Origin: Oxytricha trifallax
Taxonomy: Eukaryota; Ciliophora; Spirotrichea; Sporadotrichida; Oxytrichidae
Direction: 5' to 3'
NCBI GenBank assembly: GCA_000711775.1
Contig: ARYC01001848.1
Location: forward strand, 1-64,000
DNA: 64,000 nucleotides
Below the pieces are notes generated by a model that was given only the letters and a program-made list of their open reading frames with translations, did not search any database and was not told the origin of the DNA. Shown here piece after piece: positions 45,890 through 57,249 of this stretch. Every line of letters starts with the position of its first letter. Within the stretch, counting starts at the first letter, position 1. Made by a program: the position numbers and the translations under genes.

Positions 45890-47468
45890 GAATAATATAA
45901 TAGACCATTTAAACTAAAGTGAATAAAGATTAGGGAAAAGTAAAATAAAGTGATATGTAATGAATTATATTTAGATGAATTATAAGCTTACGGCCATATC
46001 TGATGATCTTGAATTATTATTTCTCCTCTGAGTATCTTCCTATTAATTACCGTCTAAGCGAGAAAAAATAGTATTGTAATTTCTGCTATTCTTTCGTATT
46101 GATAAATGTTGTAGAGATAGACTGCCTTTTATGATGTTGAGAAGGGAATGCACTGCTGTTTTTTTAATTGTATTTTAATCTCCCAAATGATGATTTGTCG
46201 ATGAAGGGGTATCTTTCTAGTTTACCCATCCCCTCAAGAAAGCATCGTTAATTTTAATGACAATGCATGTATTCATTAACGCTTTTTGTTTGCTTCCGTA
46301 ATTGGCATTCAGAGCATGATCCTCTTTTTCCATAATCCTCTTCATTCGTGACAAATTTCTTTTGTTGGAAAGAAATGCTGGTTGTTAATCTCGTCCATAA
46401 ATGGAATCTATGGAGCCAAGTTTACGTAGCCTGCTTTCATTAATGAATGAGACACAGTTATCCAGTATGTCATATTTACAAATCTATAAAACATTCCAGT
46501 TATAGTTGTATTTGCTGTATCTGTTTTACCCACGATCCATATGCTATGCATCATTAAATCATTTCTTTTAAGGAGAATATAATTCAAGGTTTAAACAACC
46601 ACTCCGTAGCCTTCTCTAATTAAATTATCCATAAAAAAAGTGGCTTCATTGACACTAGCCTAGGCAACTTGAGTAATTATTCTTATAGTGATTTTTAAAA
46701 AGGAATATCTTTTAACTATAGTAGTCCAGAATCATTTATAAGGAGTGCGTCTTGTTTTATTTTATATTTTAGAGAATTTAAATTATTTCATTGATAAAAT
46801 TATCTTGCCATTGTATTTTATTACACGCTTTGACATTGTGCCACAAAGGAATCTGCTAGATATTTTTTGAATCAAATATCTTTTTATCTCTTTACTTATT
46901 CTCAACTAATTATTGATAAACCTGGTGCGCTTAAATTTACCAATATTTAATCGTACTACTCTGACTAGCCGTAAATCAAAGTAAGATTTGTATTGGTCTG
47001 GAAGAGCCTATTCTCTTAAGATCTTTTATTTTTTTAGCTACGATATAATAATCCTTGAGTCTCTTAATCCTGTATATTCCTTGCAAGTGAAGTAGTTTTT
47101 ATAAAAGCCAACTCTATATATTATACACTGATCCCTATGTAGAATGAAGCTGTTATCTAAATAAAGAATTCTTGAATATGGTAAAGAAAAGATGATGTAT
47201 TTAAAATCAGTCACTATAAATAGTTAGTTGGATGTGGTTTAATTTTTAATGTTGATTTGAAACACAAACTCAGCAATGAAAATGAAATTATTCATAAATA
47301 AAAATATTTGAAAAAGAAGGTAAGTGCACATTTAAAAGGATTGAGAAACTTTTATTTAAATCATAAATTTAAACGCTGAAAATATATCTAAATATAACTC
47401 ATTAAATATAACCTAATTATACTTTTCCCTAATATTTATCGACTATAGTGTTAATGGTCTAATATATT
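45890..47468. repeat. Segment bounded by about 95-bp inverted repeats
   Basis: 45890-45985 and 47376-47468 are imperfect inverted copies (TATTAGACCATT, TTAGGGAAAAGTA, TATATTTAGAT blocks). Between them lies one long - strand ORF. Confidence 0.5.
46000..47230 (-). CDS. Unknown ORF with Walker-A-like motif
   Basis: Reading TAA/TAG as Gln, one frame runs from about 47230 to 46750 (VTDFKYIIFSLPYSRILYLD, YKNYFTCKEYTGLRDSRIII, FDLRLVRVVRLNIGKFKRTR). After a shift it continues MDNLIREGYGVVVQTLNYIL, KRNDLMMHSIWIVGKTDTAN, and then IPFMDEINNQHFFPTKEI. The block KRN-x8-VGKTDTANTT resembles the K-x-N ... GxxxxGKT loop of superfamily-3 or Rep-type helicases with the GK pair altered, and MDEIN resembles Walker B. 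This is a weak resemblance. No HUH motif was found. Function unknown. Confidence 0.35.
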
Positions 47469-47619
47469 ATTAAATTAGACTTTTTATCACAAATTACATA
47501 GTTAAGACTAATGCTCTAATGTTTAATTAAATTTTTTTAATAATATTTAAAACAATATCTCCTACAGTTATAAATCCTGAGATTAATTTTAAATTAAATT
47601 AGGATTAAAAGCTGCGAAA

Positions 47620-50600
47620 ATTAATATGTAGTTAATTAATATTACATTCACAGTTCTGTTTTATATTATTTTTCTTTTCAATTTCCCCAATTCAAATGTA
47701 TTTTAATTACAATTAATCCCACTTTATAGCCAATACATTTTTATTTTTATCGCACTCAAGATTATTATTTTTTCTATTATTAATCGATCAACTTCGAGTA
47801 AAATATTTATATAGCAAATTGCTTTTAAACCTATTTAAATTTACTGTTAATCTAAATATAATTACTTAGGGTCATTGAAACTCAAAATATCTGCAATTAC
47901 TTAAATTCTTTTCTCTGAATAACAATCTATGATTTAAATGAAAGATAAGATTAAGTTGAAAATCCAAGGAAATAACTTAACAATATAATTTCACTTCCAT
48001 AAATCTATGGAAGCGTCCTTGTTGGGAATAAAGTTAATTAGTTCGTCTAAAAATAAAGAAAACTATAGGAGTTTAGAAATTTTATATTTAGTTAGGTGCT
48101 ATCTGTTGATCATGAAAATATCAAAGCGTTAGTAAATGCAATATTTGGTCCTAGAAAATGCTATGATATACTTGAAAAGATCCAATTGTAGTTATGAACA
48201 TCAAATTATTTTTATATAAAGCTCTCATTAAATTCAAAATAGTATTATTGTCAATATAAAATAAATCTCATTTCTGGTGAAAGTTTATTTGAATTTTATT
48301 TTTGAGATATACTAATATTACTTTAAAACCACTACTTTTAAACAATTGATTAAGTTAGAAACTATTCTTGTGTATCAATATACAATTCATTTCCTTAATT
48401 ATGATTAAATTAGATGATGGAAATGAAATAAATGATATGGTTATTCAGTTTTATAAAATTTTTAAAGAGAAAAGGTTGAAATTATCAATTAAAATATTCG
48501 ATATATGTTAAAACAATTTTTGTCTTAAAATTCTGCATTAAATTTTCGATTTTTATATCATACTTAAAAATTATATGTAATTTCCAATTATCTCAATAAT
48601 TTTGACATAATTTTTATCTTTAAGATTAAGAAAATAGTGATTTTATTGAAGATATAGCCTTAGATCTTACCTAAATTTACAGCAATCATAACCTGATTAT
48701 AAAAAAATAAGGAAGCTCCCACAATTATATTAAATGTGAATTCTTAGAAGTCTATAACTATATAATTTAGGAGCATTTGTATATTTAATTCAATAAACCC
48801 TAAAATGTTTGTCAGATATAAAAATTATTATTTTTACTAATATCTGTAGTAAAAGGGAATTAATTTTGTTTTTGAAGGAATAATAGAAGCATTAGCAAAA
48901 GTATAGCAATAACTTTATCAGTATAACTTTAATCGTAAATAAAAATTCTAAAATTCAAGTTTAAATACTGCAATCTAGTTGAATAAATTTATTTTTCTTT
49001 TAATACCTAATTAATTTATTTTTTGTCTCAAACATAAGTTCATAAAATTCGATATTTTTTCAGATCCAGCATGAAGAAGGACTTATATAAAAACTTATAT
49101 ATTTTTTTATCGAAAAAAAAAGAATAAGACAAAATTTGCTCTTAAGAAGAAATAATGATTATGTTATTTTCTTATAACAGAAATACTTTTGATTTGGGAT
49201 CTTATAATAAAATTATTTAAATATTAAAATAAACCTAATTCGTTATGGCTATAAATGACAAATAAAACAATCTTGGTCCCATCAGATATAGAATTCAAAA
49301 TTAGCTGAACTTGATTAGATAGTATTTAATCTCAAAATAGGAGTGATTTACCTTAAGTTTGGTTGGCTAGGATATTTAATTTAATTTCATGGCAATTAAT
49401 TAAACTTTAATAACACGCTTCTTTCGATAAGATAAAACACAGCAACTAGTTGTAAAAAAAAATTGAGATAAACATGAATTCTTTATCGAATGAGCCTAAG
49501 ATCATCAAGTATGAACTAAAAATAATAAACTATTTTTATTTTACTGAATAAATTAAAAATTTTCATTAATTTAATTTAAATACAAATTAATTTTTGATTT
49601 ATAAATGTAGTTGTGAAATCTATTCTTAGATATAATTTTATAAACTATTTGAGCAAGATAATCCTAATTTATATTAATTATTTTTAATAGTAAAATCTTA
49701 AATTAATAATTCGATCAAATTATTAATTTAAGCTTGCATTCTTGTCATAATTTTAAAAAAAATGAAATAAAGAAGCAAATAGATCTTAACAGTCAAAACT
49801 CCTTGAAAAAATTAAGCTTTAAACTATTTCATTTAAAACCAAATTAAAAGGTTCAATTTTAATAATGTTAAGAGATGAAGGCTCTGAAACTTCTAGTGTT
49901 TACCATAATTTAAGGGATAAACATTCATTAAAACAATTTATTTATTGACCTCATTTCTTTTCAATGTCCTAAACGCGGTCTCTGTCCCATTCTATGACTC
50001 TTCATATTTTTTTCTCAAATATTCAAAATTATACAATTTTAGCTATCAGAAAATCAATAAAATAATGGCGCTGACATAGAGAGTAAAACTTGGATAAGAA
50101 ATGAAAACGAGAAAGTTCTTGTATTGCTGATGAAAGGTTTATCATTATATTCTTATACTTCAAATCTCAGTATAAAAATGTGTGAATCTTTTATTGCTAT
50201 ATATATAATAAAAGCTACATGATCTTAGTCATAAAAACATTGATTAAGTGAGTATTTAAAAGTTTTAAATTCCTTCTATAATTTATTGCCTCTAAAAATA
50301 TAACTGAAGTGATAAACATTGCAAGACTCTGATAATTTTAGATTATCAATTTATCAAAGAAATCCTATTTTAAATAGGTAGCTTTAACTTGAAGAGATCT
50401 TATTGCTTTTCTTTTGATAGATTAATTGTTTCATTCTATTAATTTGCTACTTTATAATTCTTTCTTGTGAGATTTAAAAGATACTTTTATGAGTACAACT
50501 TTTATGGAATTCTAAGCAATCATACTTTTCATCATTTTATCATGCTTCAATTAAACAGTTTGCTTAACTAATTTATATACCTTTATGTGTCTGTGCCAAC

Positions 50601-50685
50601 TTTATTATGAGTGAAATCTCTCTCGTATTATTACTGACACAGATTTGATCTAGAAATTTGGTTTCAACTTCTATCTGTAGTATTG
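47620..50685. other. AT-rich stretch, nothing recognised
   Basis: No supported gene or repeat array over 3 kb. Confidence 0.45.
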
Positions 50686-50689
50686 TCAA

Positions 50690-50925
50690 AATAGCGGCAG
50701 GTAAATTTTTTCTGATCTCTTTTATTTTAAAAAATTGGGGTTTAGGTTTTTAGTTGTAGTAGTTATTGTTGTTGTAGTAGTTGTATTTGTTGTTATTATT
50801 ATAGGTACAGTAATTGCTATTATTGTTGTGTTGAATGAGTTGAAATAATGATGTCTAAAATTCATATTTTTTGTGTTAACATACTCCATATTTAGATTAA
50901 TATAAATCAAATTATGATTAAAAAT
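50690..50925. repeat. Triplet-rich dispersed repeat
   Basis: GGGGTTTAGG (50738-50747) followed by GTT/GTA triplets (50752-50830) and TGTCTAAAATTCAT. A similar order occurs at 55440-55660 (GGGGGTTTAG, triplets, ATCTAAAATTCAA). The - strand frame here (Thr-rich) is a by-product of the triplets. Confidence 0.45.
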
Positions 50926-51219
50926 AAATATTCAAATCTAATATTGGAATACTGTTTTTAACTATTTCTAATTCTTTCAGCCTATATGTAAAATTTGTTG
51001 GTTGTTTATCTTGCTTTAAATCTTCCAAAAGCTTGTTTGCAATATATTGAGAATCTTATTCAAATTTCAATCACTAAAATATATTGAATTAGCTTATTGT
51101 AATAGCCATTAAATATACCCAGGTGGAAATAAATTCCATTTAAACTTTGGGCTTGGGTACATTAAACATAGGTTATATTCTAAATTTTAATTATTTTTCA
51201 TTTTCTTTAGTCTTTAGAA

Positions 51220-52003
51220 TTAATGATTTTCAAAGAATAGTAAAGTCTACTCTTCAGAATACTTCTCTCTCTCAGCTGTTTAGAATTTAGATATGTCTAA
51301 ATGAAACGAGGATGAATAATATAACTTTCTAAATTAGCTTTATAGAATTCCTACAATAATTGCATTTGTTTGTACCTTAACTTTATATGTCATATTATTC
51401 TATAATACTTTGTCTAAAGTATAAGATTTCTAGATAAAGTATTGAATGTAAGAATGGCTTCATTAGTATTTATTAACAATTAAAATTAAAATTTAAGTTG
51501 CAGATGTAAAATAGTTGACTAAAATCAATTACTTTCTTGATACGATTAACAGCTTTGTAAGATTTATAAATATCTGAGGTATATTATGAATAGACCATTA
51601 ACTCAAGGAGCCGGTGATTACATGGAATAGCTAACTGATCTATTGAGAATTATCTCAATATCTTCAAGTATATTTCATTAATGATATAGTTAATATGCTG
51701 TAAATGGTGGCTCTTCTTTGACTTACAATTTAATTACTATTGCTTCAATAACATAGTGATCAGACAGTGTAATTGAACTTTATATGAACTACGCTTTTTT
51801 GGACGTTTAAAATTGCTTTGATTATTCACTAATTATCGCATCCATAGCTCAATTTAAAAATAAATATAATAATTATTCATCATATATAACTACCAACATT
51901 TATAGTAAATATTTTTCTCCATAACTTTAAAACCTCAGTGATTTAAGAAAGTTTCCACAGCTCAAAACACCCATAGTCCTACTCAAAAGATTTTGGGGTT
52001 TTA
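51220..52003 (-). pseudogene. Third copy of the A-family transposase, heavily decayed
   Basis: The - strand shows NTNEAILTFNTLSRNLI (HADEAVFTFNTLISRSW in element A; the catalytic Asp is now Asn) and SYIIHPRFI (IYVIHPRSI in A). The region beyond 51850 matches the HTH end of A. Its outer end is TTTGGGGTTTTAATAG (51992-52007), the telomere-like terminus. The downstream Asp and Glu blocks were not found, so only about half remains. Confidence 0.55.
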
Positions 52004-52493
52004 ATAGACTTCAGCTAATGAGGATAGAGAAAATTTAAATAATTAGAATATGACTATAGATAAAATTAAGGTTCAGAGATGAAAAATACTATTGCCAGCT
52101 AGTTTTCACAACAATAACTTCAGGCCAAACTATCCAGTAATTAGAAAAAGATATTAAAAGCTCTATTAATATGTAAACACATAATCGTAATAAATTGCAT
52201 CTCTCTCAGGTTATTTATATTATTTATTTATAGTCCTCTTGAGAAAACGTTTTCTAAATCCCCTCTATATATTTAAAGTTCTACATCAATCAAAAAAGAA
52301 GAAAAATAGTTACTTTTCTGTTATTACCAATAAATTTAAAATCCTTAAAGACTGAAAAGAGTAAATATATATATGACCATATAACAATATCCTCGCCTAT
52401 TACATTTTAAGTTGCATTAGGTTGAATCTATATATTTGAGTCCCTAACTTCAATTTTGTAGTTAATATTTAATTAAAATTTTATATTTAAAAA

Positions 52494-52581
52494 ATGAATG
52501 TAAACACAACTTCACCAGTATGGATGAATGCAAATAGAACTTCACCAGTATGGATAATCTTTATATATATATATATATATC
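52494..52581. repeat. Two 30-bp tandem repeats followed by (TA)n
   Basis: ATGAATGTAAACACAACTTC... (52494-52523) and ATGAATGCAAATAGAACTTC... (52524-52553) share ACTTCACCAGTATGG; (TA)n follows at about 52562-52581. Confidence 0.7.
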
Positions 52582-52599
52582 AATAATATATCCAATCAC

Positions 52600-54440
52600 G
52601 CATATTTGCTTTTGATTATCTTTTAAGCTATATTTTAATTCTAAGTTAAAGAATATAGAAAGAACTACAACTCAAGTAATTGATGGAGAAACATTGCAGT
52701 ATTTTGAGTAATAAAAACTTGCAAATTCTCATGGTTAACTTAATTTTTAAAATCTTTTGTAAGATAAGGAAGTTTTACTCTTCCGAAATAAATGTAAACA
52801 ATAGAAATTTTTGATTGTAATATTCTAGGTATCTATACCCTAATCTTTAACATATTTGCGAATATCAAAATAATTGCAATAATAAATTATCCTGATCTTT
52901 ATAGTTATCCTCGCAAAGTAACTAACACTTAATACCCCATCTCTCCCTATTTAAACCATAAAATTACAAATTTTTAGAATAATAATAATAATTAATCCTA
53001 ATAGAGGAATCTTGGACCCTTAAAACAGTTATATATTAAATGTAAGGTAGAATCTAGTTTTTTCAATTAAGCGGGAGACTTTTTGTCGAATACTTTTCTT
53101 TCATGCCTTATTCACCAAACATAATATCTATGAGTGGAGAATGGGGAAATGAAGCAATATCATCAATAAACATTGAATTTTTATATTTTCTCTAGTCAAT
53201 GTCCTGAATTATTCCTGCGATTTTTTGTTCATCTTTTCAAGAGGTTTAAAGCCAATCTAGCTCAAGTCTATTTTAGTCCACAAATAATTTGCATAAAATA
53301 ATTTCAACCAAACTGAATCTAAATAATTTTGAAGCTAATCACTTATCAATAGTTTGGCTTTTCAAATTTTTGGAGTTACTATATGTTTATTAAATTAGCA
53401 TTTTTAGCATAATAAATATATAATGGAGAATCTGCTATTATCTAGATCAACTACACTAAAATAGATAATTAATTAATTTTAAATATTCCTTGATATTTAT
53501 TATTAAATTAATTATTTCTCAAGTATAATTGAATAGAGTAATTAAATAAACTAAAATTTAATATTAATCATATTAGTGGCAGTTAAAGTTGTCCAAATTT
53601 GACGATTTTGGATCATTTTAAAGAGAATCAACAAATAGCAGAAAATTAATATTGGCGGTACTATTTTATATCAAACCTAAAGCGAGTCAACTCCATTTTT
53701 ATTGAATGTATTAAATTAAATAAAGGGTGCCATTCAATTAAAGTGGAATTAACTTGAACCAGGATGAGATAAAAAAGTATCTCAAACAATATTATAATAA
53801 TTTAGTTTTTTATAAGGTTTTAGCTTGAATTTTCAGTAAGATGTATTTCTATAATTATATTATATTTTCATTGTATATTATAAAATTCAATCAAGTACTT
53901 TCCCTGATTTTAGATTATTTATAAAATCTATAGTAGACTACAAAAATTAATATTTTGATTTAAATGTCAAAATTCTAGCATGTGCGAGATTGATTAATTG
54001 CTTTGATTTACTTTTAATTCTAATATTTTTGTTGATTTAAATAGACCTTGCTAGTAGATAGATTTCTAAGTATATAGTAAGTAAACACAAAGGTTTAGGA
54101 AAATGGTTTATTTTATATTTCATAAGAATAATCTGCATTTTAGAGCTCTAAATATACTTTTGACTTGTTTTTAGATGTTGATCTTCTAGTTGGTTCATTA
54201 GATAAGTAAGTTTTGCCCCGTTGATTCATTAGATTATTAAATTTAGCCCTGATAACTTTATCTTTAATATTTGCTGCTCTTCGCGGTTTTTCAAATTCTA
54301 AAATTTTGATTATAGATTCATTCATTATATCAATTTATATTTTATTATGCTTTTAGTAAGTAATTTAGGAGGAGGATTTATTTTATTTTTAATCAAATTT
54401 TAATTTATACTCTGCTAATTCTTTTTTTTTCATTCTTTTA
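52600..54440. other. AT-rich stretch, nothing recognised
   Basis: No supported gene or repeat. Confidence 0.45.
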
Positions 54441-54454
54441 TATATTTTGATAAA

Positions 54455-54834
54455 CCCCTTACCTAAACCCCATTTAGAATCTACACTCCTCTCGAAAATG
54501 GAGTACTGAATAGCACCTCTAGGAAAAAGGGTTAGGTAAAACCAGTGAATGGAAAAGAAATGCTAATATCCCAAAGTTCCCAGTGTTCACTAACTCAGGT
54601 AGAACTAAGTATGTCAATACCCTCAGAGAATAATAATATCGCAAAACAAAGTTCCCTGACACACACAAACACATGAGATTACCCTCCGAATTTGAAGAAG
54701 AAAAGAACTAGCAATAGTCTTCTTCCCATTTGAGTGATTCTCAAATCCAAGGGGTACTAAATAGGAAACCTTATAATATGTCAAATACGTCACCGCTCAA
54801 CTCCCTACAAGTTCTGATGAGAAACTGATCAGAA
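54455..54834 (+). CDS. Hypothetical coding island
   Basis: With TAA/TAG as Gln the frame is open for about 126 codons: NPIQNLHSSRKWSTEQHLQE, SEWKRNANIPKFPVFTNSGR, TKFPDTHKHMRLPSEFEEEK, GVLNRKPYNMSNTSPLNSLQ, ending at TGA near 54834. GC near 40% against a 25% background. Hydrophilic, no family recognised, no start codon seen. The frame goes on past the TGA for about 65 more codons. A Lys/Arg/Glu-rich frame at 55180-55290 may be a further segment. The C4-rich 5' edge (CCCCTTACCTAAACCCC) resembles the telomere-like motifs elsewhere. Confidence 0.45.
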
Positions 54835-55379
54835 CTTCAATAGGTTCTAATTCCTAATAGGTCCGCTACTCAACATTAAATAAAATAAGTCAAAAGTCTA
54901 ATTAGATCTTACCATACTACTTAACACTAAAGAAATTTATAATAAGTTATCCAATCGTAGAAGCTTATATATTTCCTAGCTAGACATATGACTATAATTA
55001 TTAAGAATATTGCTGGACCACAGGAAGACAAATATTGATCCTTAATTTTGTACACATGAGATCCATCTTCTTAATTTGCTCATTCCTCTCTTCCACTAAG
55101 AGCTAAAATAGAGAGATAGAGAAGAGAGTACGCTTCTCTTTAATTTGATTAATTATAAAAAAATTGAAAAACATTCATCACCTCCTGCACAACAATCGCA
55201 AAGGTAGAGACAAAGAAAAGAAAACAGAAAGAAGAAAAAGAGAGACAATGAGAAAGAGAGAAGTTTTAATCAAATTATGTGATGTTCATATTACTTATTT
55301 ATTAATTAATTGAAAAGGGCTTGACCCTTATATATTAAATTTTAATATGATCGGGGGTCCCAGAGACCTCACTGTGATC

Positions 55380-55660
55380 ACATTATTATTATTATTATAT
55401 TATTGTCGGAGTAGAATCTCCCCTGAATTTTGACTCCAAGCTCAGTATACAGCTTTCAGCAAAATTTTGGCAGTTAGGTTTATTCTGGACAGGTTAGGAG
55501 GAGGGCTCTTAGTCTGGGGGTTTAGCAGTTGCTGTTATTGTTGTTATTGCTGTTGAAATAGTAGTAGTAGTTGTAGTATTGCTCGTATTAATACTGGTTA
55601 TGAAATTTTATCGGAGAGAATGAGGACAAAAACTGATATCTAAAATTCAAACATCCTGAT
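55380..55660. repeat. ATT microsatellite and triplet-rich dispersed repeat
   Basis: (ATT)n at 55383-55404; then GGGGGTTTAGCAG (about 55517) and GTT/GTA triplets to 55590, related to the repeat at 50.7 kb. Confidence 0.45.
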
Positions 55661-55669
55661 ATAACTTTT

Positions 55670-57240
55670 GCCATTTTTAAACCATGTTTAATCAAATTTT
55701 AATTAAAAATTAATATTGAATTCTATTATTGGAATATTATATATTATTATATATAATTACAATAAATTTATGAGCCGAGGGTCTTATAATAAAGTGCGTA
55801 CTTGCGTTACTTAGAAAAAAAACTGATTCAACGACTATTGTTAAAATGTTTATATGTCAGATCGATTCTTGATGTCTAAGTTCTTTAGATATTTTTCAAG
55901 GTTTTTAGAGTAAGCTCCAGTTCTTACTCGAATATTTTTTGTATTTCTTAAATTAGTGAATATAAATATTAGCATTTTATGTCTAAGCTGACTAATTTAA
56001 GGAAAGGAGGAGAAATAATCTTAATTTCAATATAACCTAAGGATTTCTCTGTTAGTGAAATGGTACCGTGTTATTATTTGATGTTTTTGTTTAAGTAGAA
56101 AATTTATTACACCCTGCAAAAAGTATACTTTTTCTTTTTCTATCTTCTTGGGTGAAAATAATATGAGGTGACTTCAATTATAAAATTTTGATGGGTTTAT
56201 TTGCTTATTCAAACGTTTGGTTTACTTATGTTCTATTATGCATTTGTAAACAGTCAATATTTTGAAGTTTATTGATAGAATATCAAGTTTCAATAAATCT
56301 TGATAAACATATTAAAAATATTAATCATTTTTATTTTGGAAAAATCGATAGACTTTTTAAACATTAATTATAAATGCATAAATTGTTATTATTCAAAAAA
56401 GATGATCTAATTATTATTCCAATATTAGATTTAAATATCAATTTTTAATTAGAATTGATTTTATACTAGAAAATGGCTCACGCTAAGCCATATTATAAAT
56501 TTTAGACATAATTTTTTTAAATATTTAAATCCACTATAAGTGACCTAGCATAGAGGGATGAGCTTTGAACAATAACAACAACTACCAATATTGCATCTAA
56601 CATCACTAGAAAAACTCTAACTACAATTTTTAAATTCTGACTTCATAATATTTAGATCAGAATAAAACTAAACGGCACAATTTTAGCAACTCTCAAGTTA
56701 GAATTAGACCCCGAAATTTCTGAGAGATTCTATGCTTGGAATATTAATGATATTAAAAATAATTTAGCTCTCATCTTTCACATATGCAATATTTGTTATT
56801 TTTCTTGCCAAAATAAGAATATTTTGTAAAAAGATTGTAATGATTTCTAAAATCTGCAATTTCAATTGGTATTAATATGAAAAAGGTAATCTTTTCATTT
56901 ATTCTTTTGCTAGCTAATTAATAATAAATAATCAGATGGGATTTTTGGGTGTTTGATTTATAAATTAAAAGATAAAAAAAAATTTATTTTTCATTTCCTT
57001 TTTGTGTACAAGCACCCAGATCACTTTCCTTATGTTTTTTTCAATAAGTCTGAGCGTTCTATGTTAGGCTTAGTTCATATTCTAAATATTATATATTTTA
57101 ACAGGGTCTTAGAATTTATAATCGACCAATTTGATATATCCAACAGAAAAATTAAGGATTTATGCCACTTCATTAAATAAGTCTTGAATTTTAATGTTTG
57201 TGAACACATAATTTATGTGATGTGAAATAATTCCTTACAC
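55670..57240. other. AT-rich stretch, nothing recognised
   Basis: A 75-codon + frame at 56953-57180 has no coding feature beyond being open. Confidence 0.4.
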
Positions 57241-57249
57241 TCCTAGAAA

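Larger units (their letters stand above)
41714..47613. mobile_element. Element D: three-gene transposon with zinc-finger/MT-A70 gene (possibly two nested units)
   Basis: Outer inverted repeats of about 150 bp (41714-41877 and 47461-47613) share AGCTTTTAAT, ATTAAACATTAGA and GATAAAAAGTCT blocks. Inside, read right to left, are transposase, convergent 22-kDa gene and divergent zinc-finger gene, the layout of element C. A further segment, 45890-47468, holds an unknown ORF and is bounded by its own inverted copies of TATTAGACCATT ... TTAGGGAAAAGT, so either the unit is 5.9 kb or a related 1.7-kb element is joined to it. Confidence 0.6.

Noticed and set aside
50722-50910. A Thr-rich protein on the - strand
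   Set aside because: Direct result of GTT/GTA triplet repeats.
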